A model generated the notes under the pieces. That model was not told the origin of the DNA and did no database searches. It saw nothing but the letters and a program-made list of their open reading frames with translations. Below, one piece after another: positions 24,976-35,284 of a stretch of 64,000 nucleotides of DNA (its first letter is position 1; each line of letters opens with the position of its first letter). Source of the DNA: Sphingobacterium yanglingense (GTDB taxonomy: Bacteria; Bacteroidota; Bacteroidia; Sphingobacteriales; Sphingobacteriaceae). A program made the translations under genes and the position numbers. Location: assembly GCF_004363245.1 (NCBI RefSeq), contig NZ_SNYV01000001.1, forward strand, positions 62,001 to 126,000, written 5' to 3'.

Positions 24976-25308
24976 ATGGATAGGATTGAGCAGCTTAAAG
25001 ATTTTATAAAGGAAACACCACAGGATCCTTTCTTGCACTATGCGCTCACGATGGAATACGTGAAACTTGGTGATATTCAAAAGAGTAGAGAGGGATTTGA
25101 GAATATGGTTTCGACATATCCTGATTATGTAGGGACATATTATCATTATGCGAAGTTTCTGGAGAAACAAAATGAGAAAGAGTCTGCCGAAAAAATATAT
25201 GAAGCGGGTATATTAGTTGCAAGTCGAATGCGGAATAGACATGCGATGGGCGAACTGCAGTCGGCGTTGAATCTTCTTCGTGGAATCGATGAAGATGACG
25301 ATTATTAA
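24976..25308 (+). CDS. Small TPR protein
   Basis: This 110-residue cytoplasmic protein contains about two tetratricopeptide units (DPFLHYALTMEYVKLGDIQK, SREGFENMVSTYPDYVGTYY, HYAKFLEKQNEKESAEKIYE). It has an acidic tail (GIDEDDDY). TPRs mediate protein contacts; the partner is unknown. A single gene facing away from etfB. Confidence 0.85.
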   Translation: MDRIEQLKDFIKETPQDPFLHYALTMEYVKLGDIQKSREGFENMVSTYPDYVGTYYHYAKFLEKQNEKESAEKIYEAGILVASRMRNRHAMGELQSALNLLRGIDEDDDY

Positions 25309-25493
25309 TCCCCGTTTTCTATACCCGATATTTTCTGTTGGAAAAGATATTCCCATTTAAATTTTAGATTAAAAGTGACTTGTTTGGTCTGTGGGACGGA
25401 TTGATGTCCCAACCAATGGTTGTAGTCTATCTTATTTGACCCAAAAGTATTTTTTTGGTACTGTTTTTGAAAGCTTTGGACAAAGGAGTACAA

Positions 25494-25910
25494 ATGCGGT
25501 TTTTTAACTATATATCAATAGCTTTAATAGTAACTGCTCTTTTTGTTGGTTGTATAAACAATAAAAAGAGGACTACAGCAAAAGACAAGCTGGAGAACAT
25601 AGAGCTATTGGCCGCAAATATTGTCGGGGTATATGGAGGGAACCTCCCTTGTGTAGACTGTGATGCGATAAGTACGATGTTGGAGCTGCATCGGGACCAT
25701 TCCTATACGTTGGTGTATACCTATGATGGTAAATCGAATGATCAATTTGTGAAAGAAGGGAAGTGGGAAATAGATAAAAATAGATTGATTTTGGATGGTG
25801 TCGATTATAAGTATAAAATCGAAAGTGAGTTGCTGGTGCAGTTGGATCTCTCTGGTAATGAGATAACCGGAGAACTAGCGGAAAGTTACCAATTAGCAAA
25901 GAAGAAATAA
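25494..25910 (+). CDS. NlpE-like lipoprotein (copper-resistance N-domain)
   Basis: The start is set at MRFFNYISIALIV (25494), which gives a lipoprotein signal ending FVGC; a Met 39 nt upstream adds residues that spoil the signal. The 138-residue product has the NlpE_N motif GVYGGNLPCVDCDAISTMLE, with CxxC, and the strand pairs of this beta domain. NlpE proteins are outer-membrane lipoproteins linked to envelope stress and copper. The exact role here is inferred. A terminator shared with the convergent cysteine desulfurase follows 1 nt after the stop. Confidence 0.85.
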   Translation: MRFFNYISIALIVTALFVGCINNKKRTTAKDKLENIELLAANIVGVYGGNLPCVDCDAISTMLELHRDHSYTLVYTYDGKSNDQFVKEGKWEIDKNRLILDGVDYKYKIESELLVQLDLSGNEITGELAESYQLAKKK

Positions 25911-25911
25911 T

Positions 25912-25943
25912 AAAAAAGGAATCTATTTTAGATTCCTTTTTTT
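25912..25943. terminator. Bidirectional terminator
   Basis: AAAAAAGGAATCTA pairs with TAGATTCCTTTTTT around TTT. It lies between the convergent NlpE-like and cysteine desulfurase genes. Confidence 0.9.
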
Positions 25944-25944
25944 A

Positions 25945-27078
25945 TTATCCATGTTCACAGATTTCTTTCAATTTACCGACGACATAGTCTATTTCTGCCT
26001 TGGTATTCCATTTGCTAAAAGAAAAACGTACAGAAGGACGTTCGCTATCGGCTTTAATTCCCGTAAGGACATGCGAACCTATATCTGATCCGGAGCTACA
26101 AGCACTACCGCCTGATGCTGATATGCCCATGATATCGAGGTTAAATAATAGGACATCTGCCATCTCTGTGCACGGTAGCGATACATTCAATACGGTATAT
26201 AGGGATTGTTTAGGATCTATACAACCATTGAATCGAATGTCGGGAATAGCTTTCGTTAATTCGTCTATCATGTAGCTCTTTAGCTCCTGTATATAGGCAT
26301 GGTGCTCTTCCATATTGCTGTAGGCAATTTCCAGTGCCTTAGCAATACCCGCAATACCATATATGTTTTCGGTGCCACCACGCATATTTCGTTCTTGGGC
26401 TCCCCCGTAGATTAATGGTTTTATTTTATTCTTACCATTGATATATAAGAAACCAACTCCTTTAGGACCGTGAAATTTGTGGCCAGCTCCAGTGATGAAG
26501 TCAATTTTTAGTTCTGACAAATTGTGGGGATAATGTCCCATCGTCTGTACGGTGTCTGAATGTAACAGCGCATCATAGCGTTGGCAAATCTCGGACACTT
26601 TATGTAAATCAGTAAGATTACCAATCTCATTGTTGGCCTGCATGATCGAAACGAAGCTACGGGGATTTTTTTCTAATAATTCCTCGAGGTGCTGTAGATC
26701 AATGTGTCCTTCGCTATCTACACGTAGAAAATCCAGGTGTATTTTACCTGTTTTCTCTAGCTCTTCTAGCGTATGGAGCACCGCATGATGTTCTATAGGA
26801 GACGTGATGGCGTGCGTGATTCCAAAATCTTCTATGGATCGGACAATGGCCATATTGTCTGCTTCAGTTCCTCCTGATGTGAAGAAAATCTCCGACGGAG
26901 AAGCATGTAGTAAATTTGCAATAGTTTTGCGGGCCTTTTCTACAATAGTCTTTACCTGACGACCGTGCGTGTGTATAGAAGAAGGGTTCCCAAAGTCATT
27001 TTGCATGGTAGCTACCATTACCTCAATGACTGCTGGGTCAATGGCTGTAGTAGCTGCGTTGTCTAGATATACTTGCAT
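25945..27078 (-). CDS. Cysteine desulfurase (NifS/IscS class V aminotransferase)
   Basis: This 377-residue PLP enzyme begins VYLDNAATTAIDPAVIEVM. It has FFTSGGTEADNMAIV, the PLP-binding Lys in ITGAGHKFHGPKGVGFLYI, and the mobile-loop catalytic Cys in SGGSACSSGSDIGSHVL. It takes sulfur from cysteine for Fe-S clusters or tRNA thiolation. No IscU or SufE gene is adjacent, so which pathway it feeds cannot be told. Single gene. Confidence 0.95.
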   Translation of the reverse strand: MQVYLDNAATTAIDPAVIEVMVATMQNDFGNPSSIHTHGRQVKTIVEKARKTIANLLHASPSEIFFTSGGTEADNMAIVRSIEDFGITHAITSPIEHHAVLHTLEELEKTGKIHLDFLRVDSEGHIDLQHLEELLEKNPRSFVSIMQANNEIGNLTDLHKVSEICQRYDALLHSDTVQTMGHYPHNLSELKIDFITGAGHKFHGPKGVGFLYINGKNKIKPLIYGGAQERNMRGGTENIYGIAGIAKALEIAYSNMEEHHAYIQELKSYMIDELTKAIPDIRFNGCIDPKQSLYTVLNVSLPCTEMADVLLFNLDIMGISASGGSACSSGSDIGSHVLTGIKADSERPSVRFSFSKWNTKAEIDYVVGKLKEICEHG

Positions 27079-27153
27079 AGTTACAAAATTAACTATTGTG
27101 AGTGTATTTATTTATATTTTTTTCTGAAAGAGTATGTTCGTGACGTACTGTAA

Positions 27154-28776
27154 TCAGGAAAGCTTCTTGCGCGTAGACGCTGGAATTGCTATTAATACGA
27201 CACTAACTAGACAGCCCAATAATCCTAAATAAGCAATCAGATCACCGTATTTTGTATAGATGGTCAGCTCTTCGTTCAGATTGATTTCTTGTGTGAGTGC
27301 CGCAGGAACCCACCATTGGGTATGCTGTACAATGTCTCCACGTTGATTGATGAATCCCGATATCCCGGTATTGGCGGAGCGTGCGACCCAACGTCTATTT
27401 TCAATAGCTCTTAGCTTGGCATAGGCGAGATGCTGGTCTTTGCCCGAAGTGTTTTTCCACCAACCATCATTGGTGACGATGGCGATAAATTGTGCTCCTT
27501 TTTTAGTGTATTCGGCTACATATTCGCCCCAGATGGATTCGTAACAAATCACAGGAGCAGCGCCTATACCACTTTGGCTGTAAAATACAGAGGGTTCTTT
27601 ATCAAAGCCGTAGCCCCCTGTGGTACCGCCAAAATGTTCGAAAAGTGGCTTCATAAACGAAAGAGCCTGACCAAAAGGCATTTGCTCTACACCGGGTACT
27701 AATTTGGACTTATGGTAAAATTGGACTTTGCTAGAGCCATCGATCAATACTGCGGCATTGAAGCTATCCAGATATTTGTTGCCAAAGGGACGTGCAGTTA
27801 ATGTTTTCTGATCCGGGTAGATGAGGTAGCTCTCAATACCCGACAGAATATTACCATTATGGTATTTCTCTAAAAAGGAGACGCTTTTTTCGTAAGCAGG
27901 GTACTCCCTGAAATCTTCTTCATTGATACCGTTGCGGTCCGAAATAGCGGTCTCGGGCCATAGGAAGAACTCCGTATTGGGTTTGGCGACACTTGCCGAA
28001 AGTTCAAACAATTTATCTAATTGCTGTTCAGGTGTGATGGAACCAAATTTCTGATACGGGTCTATATTAGGCTGTACAACGACGACTTCCGAAGGATTGA
28101 TGTGTTCTTCGTAGGTAAAGTATTGGAACAATGAAATCCCTATTGGTAATAATACGATAGCTAGGACACCGATAATTAGCTTCTTTTGAGAAAATGCAGC
28201 GACCTTTTCTTTGTATTGCCAATAATATAGGAATGCAAAAATATTCGTTAACCAAATCCATAGCGTACCGCCATAGACACCGGTAATACTGTACCACTGT
28301 ACCAATTGATGTACATTGGAGAGACCATTCCCTAGATTCATCCATGGAAAAGCCAGGCCCCAACTTTGATGCAGGTACTCGTAGCCCATCCATAAGGATA
28401 CAAGCCCTACAAAACTCACGGCGATATGTCGGCGCTTGCGCAACTGATAGTATAATCTAAAGACTAAGGCCATCAATAGGGGGGCAAGTGCAAAGGGAAT
28501 CAATGCAATGCCTAAAGATACCACCGCAGGAAGAAAGGCATTCATCGCATTAAATACCCAATAAATCGATGCGGTATTCCAGACAAGGCCTGTCAAAAAA
28601 CTGACTTGAAATATTTTCGTTCCTTTTTTGTGGTAGTTGCCACGAATGATATTCTCGACTGCAACCAATAGGGGAACGAATGCTACCAATAGCAGGAGTC
28701 CGGTATAAGGGACTGGTGGCCATGCAAGCCAAAGCATAAAGGCACTGAGTAGTGCCAGTAAATAGTTTTGTTTCAC
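27154..28776 (-). CDS. lnt: Apolipoprotein N-acyltransferase
   Basis: This 540-residue inner-membrane enzyme has about six N-terminal transmembrane segments and then a nitrilase-fold domain with the Glu-Lys-Cys triad: FFLWPETAISD (Glu), HKSKLVPGVEQMPFG (Lys) and PVICYESIWGEYV (Cys). It adds the third acyl chain to lipoproteins, which are plentiful in this window. It lies 8 nt before the PH-SHOCT gene's stop on the same strand and is probably co-transcribed with it. Confidence 0.95.
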   Translation of the reverse strand: MKQNYLLALLSAFMLWLAWPPVPYTGLLLLVAFVPLLVAVENIIRGNYHKKGTKIFQVSFLTGLVWNTASIYWVFNAMNAFLPAVVSLGIALIPFALAPLLMALVFRLYYQLRKRRHIAVSFVGLVSLWMGYEYLHQSWGLAFPWMNLGNGLSNVHQLVQWYSITGVYGGTLWIWLTNIFAFLYYWQYKEKVAAFSQKKLIIGVLAIVLLPIGISLFQYFTYEEHINPSEVVVVQPNIDPYQKFGSITPEQQLDKLFELSASVAKPNTEFFLWPETAISDRNGINEEDFREYPAYEKSVSFLEKYHNGNILSGIESYLIYPDQKTLTARPFGNKYLDSFNAAVLIDGSSKVQFYHKSKLVPGVEQMPFGQALSFMKPLFEHFGGTTGGYGFDKEPSVFYSQSGIGAAPVICYESIWGEYVAEYTKKGAQFIAIVTNDGWWKNTSGKDQHLAYAKLRAIENRRWVARSANTGISGFINQRGDIVQHTQWWVPAALTQEINLNEELTIYTKYGDLIAYLGLLGCLVSVVLIAIPASTRKKLS

Positions 28777-28784
28777 GTGCTATA

Positions 28785-29507
28785 CTATAACTGAGAGAGA
28801 ATTTCCGCTTTCTTACTTTCGTACTCCGCTTGGGAGATCAATTGTTTGTCAAAGAGTCCTTTCAGTTTCTTCAGTTTTAATGTTAACTCATCCTCTTCTA
28901 CCTCGACTTTTGCTGGCGACGGTTCTGTTCTCTCGAATACAGGAGTAGGTTCTGCTTTTGTTTCTTCAGGGACAACTACTGGGCGCTCGACGATCGGCTG
29001 TGCTACAGGTGCCGGTGTTTCAAAAACAGGTGTGATAGGCGCAGGGATTTCTCGCTTAGGCTCCTCGTATAGGTCGCGGATAGGAACTATAGGTTTGACT
29101 GCAGGCTCCTCATTTTCAATTTTGACATTTTCTAATGCTTCCTTGATCAACTGGTACAGTTTGCGTGCCTGTGTTTTTGGGATGTAATCTATGCTCAGGT
29201 TCTCTCCTGTAAATGGAATAACAGTGACCTTGGATCCAAATATCTCTTCTTTGAAAGCGATATCTTTGATGTCTTTCCACGAGAAAATTTCGAAGTTTGT
29301 AGCTAAGCCCAATTTCGTAAATTCACATAGGAAAATCCGTTTGTTGCTGATGGCTATACTATCGGGTAATAAGGTTACAGCAGGTTTTTTTTGTAAAGCG
29401 ATGTAACTAAGGGCCTCCCCATGGGTCAGCATATCGACAATCTTGCTGTGTATTTTCTCTACAACTTTAAGGTCTTGCCCGTCTTGTATATACTTATCTA
29501 AACTCAT
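28785..29507 (-). CDS. Bacterial PH-like domain plus SHOCT motif protein
   Basis: This 240-residue protein has an N-terminal PH-like domain (about 28-125: AISNKRIFLCEF, WKDIKDIAFKEE), a long Pro/Glu/Val-rich linker (about 130-205), and a C-terminal SHOCT helix pair (LKKLKGLFDKQLISQAEYES then KKAEILSQL). SHOCT motifs are thought to serve oligomer formation. The function is unknown. It is followed directly by lnt. Confidence 0.85.
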   Translation of the reverse strand: MSLDKYIQDGQDLKVVEKIHSKIVDMLTHGEALSYIALQKKPAVTLLPDSIAISNKRIFLCEFTKLGLATNFEIFSWKDIKDIAFKEEIFGSKVTVIPFTGENLSIDYIPKTQARKLYQLIKEALENVKIENEEPAVKPIVPIRDLYEEPKREIPAPITPVFETPAPVAQPIVERPVVVPEETKAEPTPVFERTEPSPAKVEVEEDELTLKLKKLKGLFDKQLISQAEYESKKAEILSQL

Positions 29508-29618
29508 TTTTTTATCGAATGATCGTGATCAATATGTAAACTAATCTATTAGTAAACTTAACTAAAATGCGTTGTATTCACTAATGTGTAATAAAACTTT
29601 TATCCTGCCGAACGTGCG

Positions 29619-30290
29619 CTATTCTAATCCGGCTACGCAAAACACAAATTCTCCCTTGATCGGGTTATTTTCGAAGTAGGTTTTTAGCTCAGCTAATGTG
29701 CCGCGTTGTGTCTCCTCGTATAGCTTGCTGAGTTCACGGGATATCGATGCTTGTCTTTCTTCTCCAAAGTAAGTCATAAACTCTTCGATGGTTTTGAGTA
29801 AGCGATGTGGTGATTCATAAAAAATCATTGTTCTTTTTTCTTCAGCAAGTTGTTTCATGCGTGTCTGTCTACCCTTTTTGACAGGAAGAAAGCCTTCAAA
29901 GCAGAACTTGTCATTAGGAAGCCCTGAATTGACCAGTGCGGGTACAAAGGCCGTTGCTCCTGGTAGGCATTGTACTGTGATGCCTTCTTTGATGGCTTCA
30001 CGGACCAGTAAAAAACCAGGGTCAGAGATAGCCGGAGTTCCTGCATCTGAAATCAATGCGATCTGTTGTCCTTCTTTTAAAAAACGAATAATCTCGGCAA
30101 CAGCTTTGTGCTCATTGTGTTGATGGTGCGCAAAGACTTTCTTTTCTATGCCAAAGTGCTTTAGTAGGGGGGCACTTGTGCGTGTGTCTTCAGCAAGAAT
30201 AAGGTCGGACTCCTTTAGAATACGTATCGCTCTAAAGGTCATATCCTCTAAGTTGCCGATGGGGGTAGGGACTAAGTATAGCATAGTCAA
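29619..30290 (-). CDS. rsmI: 16S rRNA 2'-O-ribose C1402 methyltransferase
   Basis: This 223-residue protein is a tetrapyrrole-methylase-fold enzyme: MLYLVPTPIGNLEDMTFRAI, LAEDTRTSAPLLKHFGI, ALISDAGTPAISDPGFLLVR and CLPGATAFVPALVNSGLPND. It methylates C1402 of 16S rRNA together with RsmH, whose gene lies 5.5 kb away in the division cluster. Starts at 30290 (MTMLYLV) or 30284 (MLYLV) are both possible. It is divergent from serS across 84 nt. Confidence 0.95.
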   Translation of the reverse strand: MTMLYLVPTPIGNLEDMTFRAIRILKESDLILAEDTRTSAPLLKHFGIEKKVFAHHQHNEHKAVAEIIRFLKEGQQIALISDAGTPAISDPGFLLVREAIKEGITVQCLPGATAFVPALVNSGLPNDKFCFEGFLPVKKGRQTRMKQLAEEKRTMIFYESPHRLLKTIEEFMTYFGEERQASISRELSKLYEETQRGTLAELKTYFENNPIKGEFVFCVAGLE

Positions 30291-30374
30291 AGGTAAAGAT
30301 TTTAAGGAAAAGGCTCAAAAAGTAATTTTTTGACGGAGAGACTTCTTATCTTTGCCTCATAAAACTCAAAATAT

Positions 30375-31646
30375 ATGTTGCAGTTAAATTATATCCGCGA
30401 AAACAGGGATACGGTCATCGAAAGATTGGCTGTGAAAAACTTTAAAGATGTAGCTTTGGTTGATGAGATCATTAGCTTGGATGAACAACGCCGTCAGATT
30501 CAAAGTGAATCCGATGCGATCGCTGCAGAAGCAAATTCATCCGCTAAGCAAATTGGTGATTTGATGCGTCAGGGAAAGAAAGAAGAAGCTGAATCGGTTA
30601 AAGCAAAATCCTCGGGATATAAAGAACAGATCAAAGAGTTTACAGAACGCTTGTCTCAAGTGGAGCAGGAGCTTAACAGCAAGATCGTACAGCTGCCTAA
30701 TCTTCCGCACAGTTCGGTGCCGGTGGGGATAACTCCTGAAGAGAATGAGGTGGTGCTGACGCATGGTGATATTCCTGATTTGGGTGAGACCAAGCTGCCA
30801 CACTGGGAGTTGTTGACCAAGTATGATATCGTCGATTTAGAGCTCGGTGTAAAAGTGACAGGAGCAGGATTTCCTGTGTATAAAGGTAAGGGAGCGCGTT
30901 TGCAACGTGCGTTGATCAATTACTTTTTGGATCAGGCAGGTGCGGCGGGATATACGGAGGTAGAAGTGCCAGTTTTAGTAAATGAGGCATCTGCTTTCGC
31001 AACAGGACAATTGCCGGATAAAGAGGGACAGATGTATCACGTGACAAACGATGATTTTTATTTGATTCCTACAGCAGAGGTGCCGGTAACGAATCTGTAC
31101 CGCGATGTAATCGTAAAGGAAGAGCAGTTCCCGATCAGACACTGTGCTTATACACCTTGTTTCCGTAGAGAAGCGGGTTCTTACGGAGCGCATGTGCGTG
31201 GCTTGAACCGTTTGCACCAATTTGATAAAGTTGAAGCTGTTCAGATTGTGCATCCAGATAAATCGTATGAGGTCATCGAGGAAATGAGTAATTATATCCA
31301 AGGGTTATTGCAGAAGTTGGAATTGCCTTACCGCGTGCTTCGTCTTTGCGGTGGAGATATGAGCTTTACAGCAGCGCTTACCTATGATATGGAGGTTTAT
31401 AGTGCAGCGCAGGAGCGTTGGTTGGAGGTGTCTTCGGTTTCTAACTTTGAAACCTATCAGTCCAATCGATTGAAAGTGCGTTTTAAAAATGAAGACGGCA
31501 AAATGCAACTGGCGCATACGTTGAATGGTTCAGCATTGGCGCTGCCGCGTATCGTAGCCTCTATTTTAGAAAATAATCAAACCGATAAGGGGATTAAAAT
31601 TCCTGCAGTGTTAGTACCTTACACCGGATTTGAATACATAGATTAA
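30375..31646 (+). CDS. serS: Serine--tRNA ligase
   Basis: This 423-residue class II synthetase has the N-terminal helical tRNA-binding arm (about 1-105, coiled coil) and the catalytic core: FYLIPTAEVPVTNLYRD, the motif 2 region ACFRREAGSYG-like CFRREAGSYGAHVRGLNRLH, and motif 3 HTLNGSALALPRIVASILEN. It charges tRNA-Ser. Upstream, TATCTTTG at 30347-30354 fits a -7 box, with TTG 14 nt before it, shorter than the usual 19-21. Its stop codon lies in a 54-bp palindrome. Confidence 0.97.
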   Translation: MLQLNYIRENRDTVIERLAVKNFKDVALVDEIISLDEQRRQIQSESDAIAAEANSSAKQIGDLMRQGKKEEAESVKAKSSGYKEQIKEFTERLSQVEQELNSKIVQLPNLPHSSVPVGITPEENEVVLTHGDIPDLGETKLPHWELLTKYDIVDLELGVKVTGAGFPVYKGKGARLQRALINYFLDQAGAAGYTEVEVPVLVNEASAFATGQLPDKEGQMYHVTNDDFYLIPTAEVPVTNLYRDVIVKEEQFPIRHCAYTPCFRREAGSYGAHVRGLNRLHQFDKVEAVQIVHPDKSYEVIEEMSNYIQGLLQKLELPYRVLRLCGGDMSFTAALTYDMEVYSAAQERWLEVSSVSNFETYQSNRLKVRFKNEDGKMQLAHTLNGSALALPRIVASILENNQTDKGIKIPAVLVPYTGFEYID

Positions 31647-31698
31647 AAGCATTCATAAAAAAAGCGAGCCTAGGCTCGCTTTTTTTATGAATGCTTTT
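31645..31698. terminator. 54-bp perfect palindrome between convergent genes (bidirectional terminator)
   Basis: Bases 31645-31698 are a perfect inverted repeat centred at 31671/31672, running from AAAAGCATTCAT through AGCGAGCC and back. A-runs and T-runs beside the GC core make it an intrinsic terminator on both strands. It includes the last two bases of the serS stop and the stop plus last codons of the LutB-like gene. Confidence 0.95.
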
Positions 31699-33070
31699 CT
31701 TTATCTTTCCATTGCTGTGCAAATGATTTCTTAGGAAAATCCGGTAACGCACGTTTGTCGCCCCAAGCTTTCTTGAAGAAATTGCGCATGAAGAAGTTTT
31801 TGAATTTCCCTCCAAAAAAATCAAGCAGGCGACGCTTTTGAATCATATAGGCAAAGCCTTTCCACATACGTTTTTCGTTTGCAGTAGTAAGATTTTCTTG
31901 GACGGCATCTCTTCTGTTGTGCAAGAGCATATTGTGTATGTCGATGCCTACAGGGCATACTTCGGTACACTTGCCACATAGACTGGAGGCATAAGAAAGG
32001 TGTTTGAATTCTTTCATGCCATTCAGGTGTGGTGATATTAATGAGCCAATAGGACCTTGGTAGGTCGTTTCGTAGCTATGTCCTCCTATATTTTGATATA
32101 CAGGACAGACATTCAGGCAGGAGCCACAGCGTATGCAGTATAGTCCTTGACGTTGTTCTTTCTTTTCTAAAAGGTCAGTACGACCATTGTCCAGAAGGAT
32201 TACATACATCTCATCGGGGCCATCTGTGTCGGTATCCATTCTTGGACCGCTCAGGATGCTGTTGTATACGGTGAGATTTTGGCCTGTTCCATGTGAAGCA
32301 AGTAAAGGCCAGAATAAATCGAGATCCGAAATGCTGGGGATTACCTTCTCTATGCCGACAACGGCAATATGTATCTTCGGAAATGTGGTGGTGAGACGGG
32401 CATTGCCTTCATTCTCCGTAATAGCAATGCTACCTGTATCAGAGATAAGGAAATTGGCTCCGGTAATTCCGATATCTGCGCTCGTATAGTGTGACCGTAG
32501 TAGCTCGCGTGCCTTCATGGTCAATTGCTCGGCAGTTGCGTCTAGCGGGGTGTCAAATTTTTCGTGAAATAACTTTGCGATGTCCTCCAAGCTTAGGTGC
32601 ATGGCGGGAGTCACAAAATGATACGGTTTTTGATCGAGCAATTGGATGATATACTCACCCAAATCGCTTTCTATAGTCTCTACGCCTCTCTCTTGGAGAA
32701 AGTGGTTGAGTTCAATCTCCTCGGTAGCCATGGATTTGGATTTGATTACGGATTTAGCGTTGTGCTTCTCCATTATTTTCCAAATTTCCTGACGCGCTTC
32801 CTCGGCATCGTTGGCCCAGATGACCTTGCCCCCGTTGTGCGTAAAATTGGCTTCGAAATCCAAGAGGTACTTATCAAGGTTTTCCATTACGCGCCATTTT
32901 ATCAGATTTGCTTTAGTTCTGGAATTATTTAAATCCATAAACTTACTTTTTCCTTTCTCAAAAGCCACCTCGTATTTGTCAATGTTGTTATTGATAATTT
33001 CGCGGTGACGGAGGTCAAAGGATTTTGTCGTGCTGTCTTTTAAAAATTTCTCTGCAACGTTTTGAGCCAT
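31685..33070 (-). CDS. lutB: LutB-like iron-sulfur protein (lactate utilisation type)
   Basis: This 461-residue protein has a LutB/YkgF N-terminal LUD domain (about 60-300: IWKIMEKHNAKSVIKSKSMA, GITGANFLISDTGSIAITEN). Two [4Fe-4S] motifs follow: CIRCGSCLNVCPVYQ and CGKCTEVCPVGID. In LutABC systems LutB carries electrons in L-lactate oxidation to pyruvate. LutA and LutC partners are not beside it in this window. It is a single gene on the minus strand, so the physiological substrate is inferred. Its last codons are part of the shared palindrome. Confidence 0.9.
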   Translation of the reverse strand: MAQNVAEKFLKDSTTKSFDLRHREIINNNIDKYEVAFEKGKSKFMDLNNSRTKANLIKWRVMENLDKYLLDFEANFTHNGGKVIWANDAEEARQEIWKIMEKHNAKSVIKSKSMATEEIELNHFLQERGVETIESDLGEYIIQLLDQKPYHFVTPAMHLSLEDIAKLFHEKFDTPLDATAEQLTMKARELLRSHYTSADIGITGANFLISDTGSIAITENEGNARLTTTFPKIHIAVVGIEKVIPSISDLDLFWPLLASHGTGQNLTVYNSILSGPRMDTDTDGPDEMYVILLDNGRTDLLEKKEQRQGLYCIRCGSCLNVCPVYQNIGGHSYETTYQGPIGSLISPHLNGMKEFKHLSYASSLCGKCTEVCPVGIDIHNMLLHNRRDAVQENLTTANEKRMWKGFAYMIQKRRLLDFFGGKFKNFFMRNFFKKAWGDKRALPDFPKKSFAQQWKDKEKHS

Positions 33071-33154
33071 GTGGTAAAACTACTCTTTTTTTTCTGAAAG
33101 TGTATATTTTAATTGACACGATAATGCGCTTTCGTGCCCGTTTTGATGGGTATT

Positions 33155-33193
33155 AATAAAAACTCCCGCTGTATTGCAGCGGGAGTTTTTATT
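33155..33193. terminator. Terminator of aspS
   Basis: AATAAAAACTCCCGCTG pairs perfectly with CAGCGGGAGTTTTTATT around TATTG. It overlaps the last bases of aspS and serves the minus strand. Confidence 0.9.
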
Positions 33194-34946
33194 ATGCTTT
33201 AATATTTAAGGCAAGACTCAATTCTTCGAGCTGGGCCTGGTCTATCTGGGCTGGAGCATCAATCATGACATCTCGACCCGAGTTGTTTTTAGGGAAAGCA
33301 ATAAAGTCGCGGATGGTTTCCTGTCCACCCAATATAGCTGTAAGACGATCCAATCCAAAAGCTAAACCACCGTGTGGAGGAGCTCCGTATTGAAATGCAT
33401 TCATCAAGAAGCCAAATTGTTCTTGTGCTTGTTCGGCTGTAAAACCAAGGTGTTTGAACATCAAGGCTTGCGTTTCTTTGTCGTGGATACGGATAGACCC
33501 ACCGCCGATTTCGTTACCATTCAATACTAAGTCGTAAGCATTAGCTCTGACTTTACCCGGGTCGGTATCGAGCAGGTGCATGTCCTCTTTTTTAGGAGAG
33601 GTGAATGGGTGGTGCATCGCGTGAAAGCGACTGCTGTCTTCGTCCCATTCCAATAACGGGAAGTCGACTACCCATAGTGGGGCAAATTCATCAGGCTTAC
33701 GTAGTCCCATACGGTTACCCAGTTCCATACGCAATGCGCTCAGTTGAGCACGTGTTTTATTTGCAGGTCCGGACAATACCAAAATAAGATCTCCGGCTTT
33801 TGCACCGGTAGCTTCGGCCCATTTTTTCAAGTCCTCTTGGTCATAAAATTTATCTACTGAAGATTTGAACGAGCCATCAGTTTCGCATTTGACATAAACC
33901 ATGCCCAACGCACCTACCTGAGGACGTTTTACCCAGTCGATTAGACCGTCGATTTCTTTACGTGTGTAGGTGGCAGCTCCAGGTGCAGCGATACCGACAA
34001 CAAGTTCTGCGTTATTAAATACCGCAAACTCTTTGTGCTGTGCTACAGCGTTCAATTCGCCAAACTCCATTCCGAAACGGATGTCCGGTTTGTCGTTGCC
34101 GTATTTGCGCATCGCCTCGTCAAAAGTCATACGTGGGAAAGCGTCGATATCAATATTGTGAATTGATTTTAATAAATGTCTAGTCAGTCCTTCAAATACA
34201 TTCAGGATATCTTCTTGTTCAATGAAAGACATTTCGCAGTCAATCTGCGTGAATTCCGGTTGGCGGTCTGCACGAAGGTCTTCATCCCTAAAGCATTTTA
34301 CAATCTGGAAATATTTGTCCATACCACCGACCATCAATAGTTGTTTGAAGGTTTGTGGAGATTGTGGTAGTGCATAGAATTGTCCAGGGTTCATGCGTGA
34401 AGGAACCACGAAGTCGCGAGCACCTTCAGGTGTAGACTTAATAAGGTATGGAGTTTCGATCTCGCAGAAGTCAAGGTTGGATAAGTAATTTCTGACCGAT
34501 TGGGTTACCTTGTGTCTAAATAATAAACTATTCTTGACCGGATTGCGACGAATATCAAGATAACGGTATTTCATACGGATATCTTCACCACCGTCTGTTT
34601 CATCTTCAATAGTGAAAGGGGGAAGCTGTGCCTCATTTAAAATTGTCAGTTCAGTGACTAGTACTTCAATTTCTCCTGTTGCGAGATTCGCGTTTTTGGA
34701 TTCACGCTCGATAACCGTTCCTTTTACTTGAATAACATATTCGCGGCTTAACGACTTTGCCAACTTCATTACTTCAGTAGAGGTGCGTACTTCATCAAAA
34801 ATAAGCTGTGTGATTCCGTATCTGTCCCGAAGGTCTACCCAGATCATAAAACCTTTATCCCGGCTCTTTTGAACCCAACCCGAAAGCGTAATTTCTTTGT
34901 TGACATCGGCTACACGTAGCTCGCCACAATTATGACTTCTATACAT
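33192..34946 (-). CDS. aspS: Aspartate--tRNA ligase
   Basis: The start is set at [11 protein letters not shown] (34946); the longer frame adds 20 residues not found in the family. The 584-residue enzyme has an OB-fold anticodon domain ([24 protein letters not shown]), then class II motifs: [20 protein letters not shown], motif 2 [19 protein letters not shown], the bacterial GAD insert, and motif 3 [15 protein letters not shown]. It charges tRNA-Asp. Single gene with its own terminator. Confidence 0.97.
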   Translation of the reverse strand: MYRSHNCGELRVADVNKEITLSGWVQKSRDKGFMIWVDLRDRYGITQLIFDEVRTSTEVMKLAKSLSREYVIQVKGTVIERESKNANLATGEIEVLVTELTILNEAQLPPFTIEDETDGGEDIRMKYRYLDIRRNPVKNSLLFRHKVTQSVRNYLSNLDFCEIETPYLIKSTPEGARDFVVPSRMNPGQFYALPQSPQTFKQLLMVGGMDKYFQIVKCFRDEDLRADRQPEFTQIDCEMSFIEQEDILNVFEGLTRHLLKSIHNIDIDAFPRMTFDEAMRKYGNDKPDIRFGMEFGELNAVAQHKEFAVFNNAELVVGIAAPGAATYTRKEIDGLIDWVKRPQVGALGMVYVKCETDGSFKSSVDKFYDQEDLKKWAEATGAKAGDLILVLSGPANKTRAQLSALRMELGNRMGLRKPDEFAPLWVVDFPLLEWDEDSSRFHAMHHPFTSPKKEDMHLLDTDPGKVRANAYDLVLNGNEIGGGSIRIHDKETQALMFKHLGFTAEQAQEQFGFLMNAFQYGAPPHGGLAFGLDRLTAILGGQETIRDFIAFPKNNSGRDVMIDAPAQIDQAQLEELSLALNIKA

Positions 34947-35284
34947 TATATAAGGTAAAAACTTAAAAACTAAAATTATGCCAAGGGTAGCATCTCGCAT
35001 TGCCAATGGCTAATGTGCAAAATTATTGGATTTGAAGGAGAATAACGAATGATGGACAATTAATAATTTCAAGTTTTAGGACCTACCACTTTGCCCCACA
35101 GTTTTAAAAAAAGTGTGTTTTTTTTAAGGTTTCTGCGTATTGGTGTTACTTGTTGTGTTGCTGGTGCTTATGAAATATGGATTTTTAGATTTTATTGATA
35201 ATCAGTAATTAGGTGCTTTTTTTGTGGCTCAGCGTACTTTTTTTAGGTGCTTTGTAGATTAAATTCTATGTGGAAAACTTTTTT

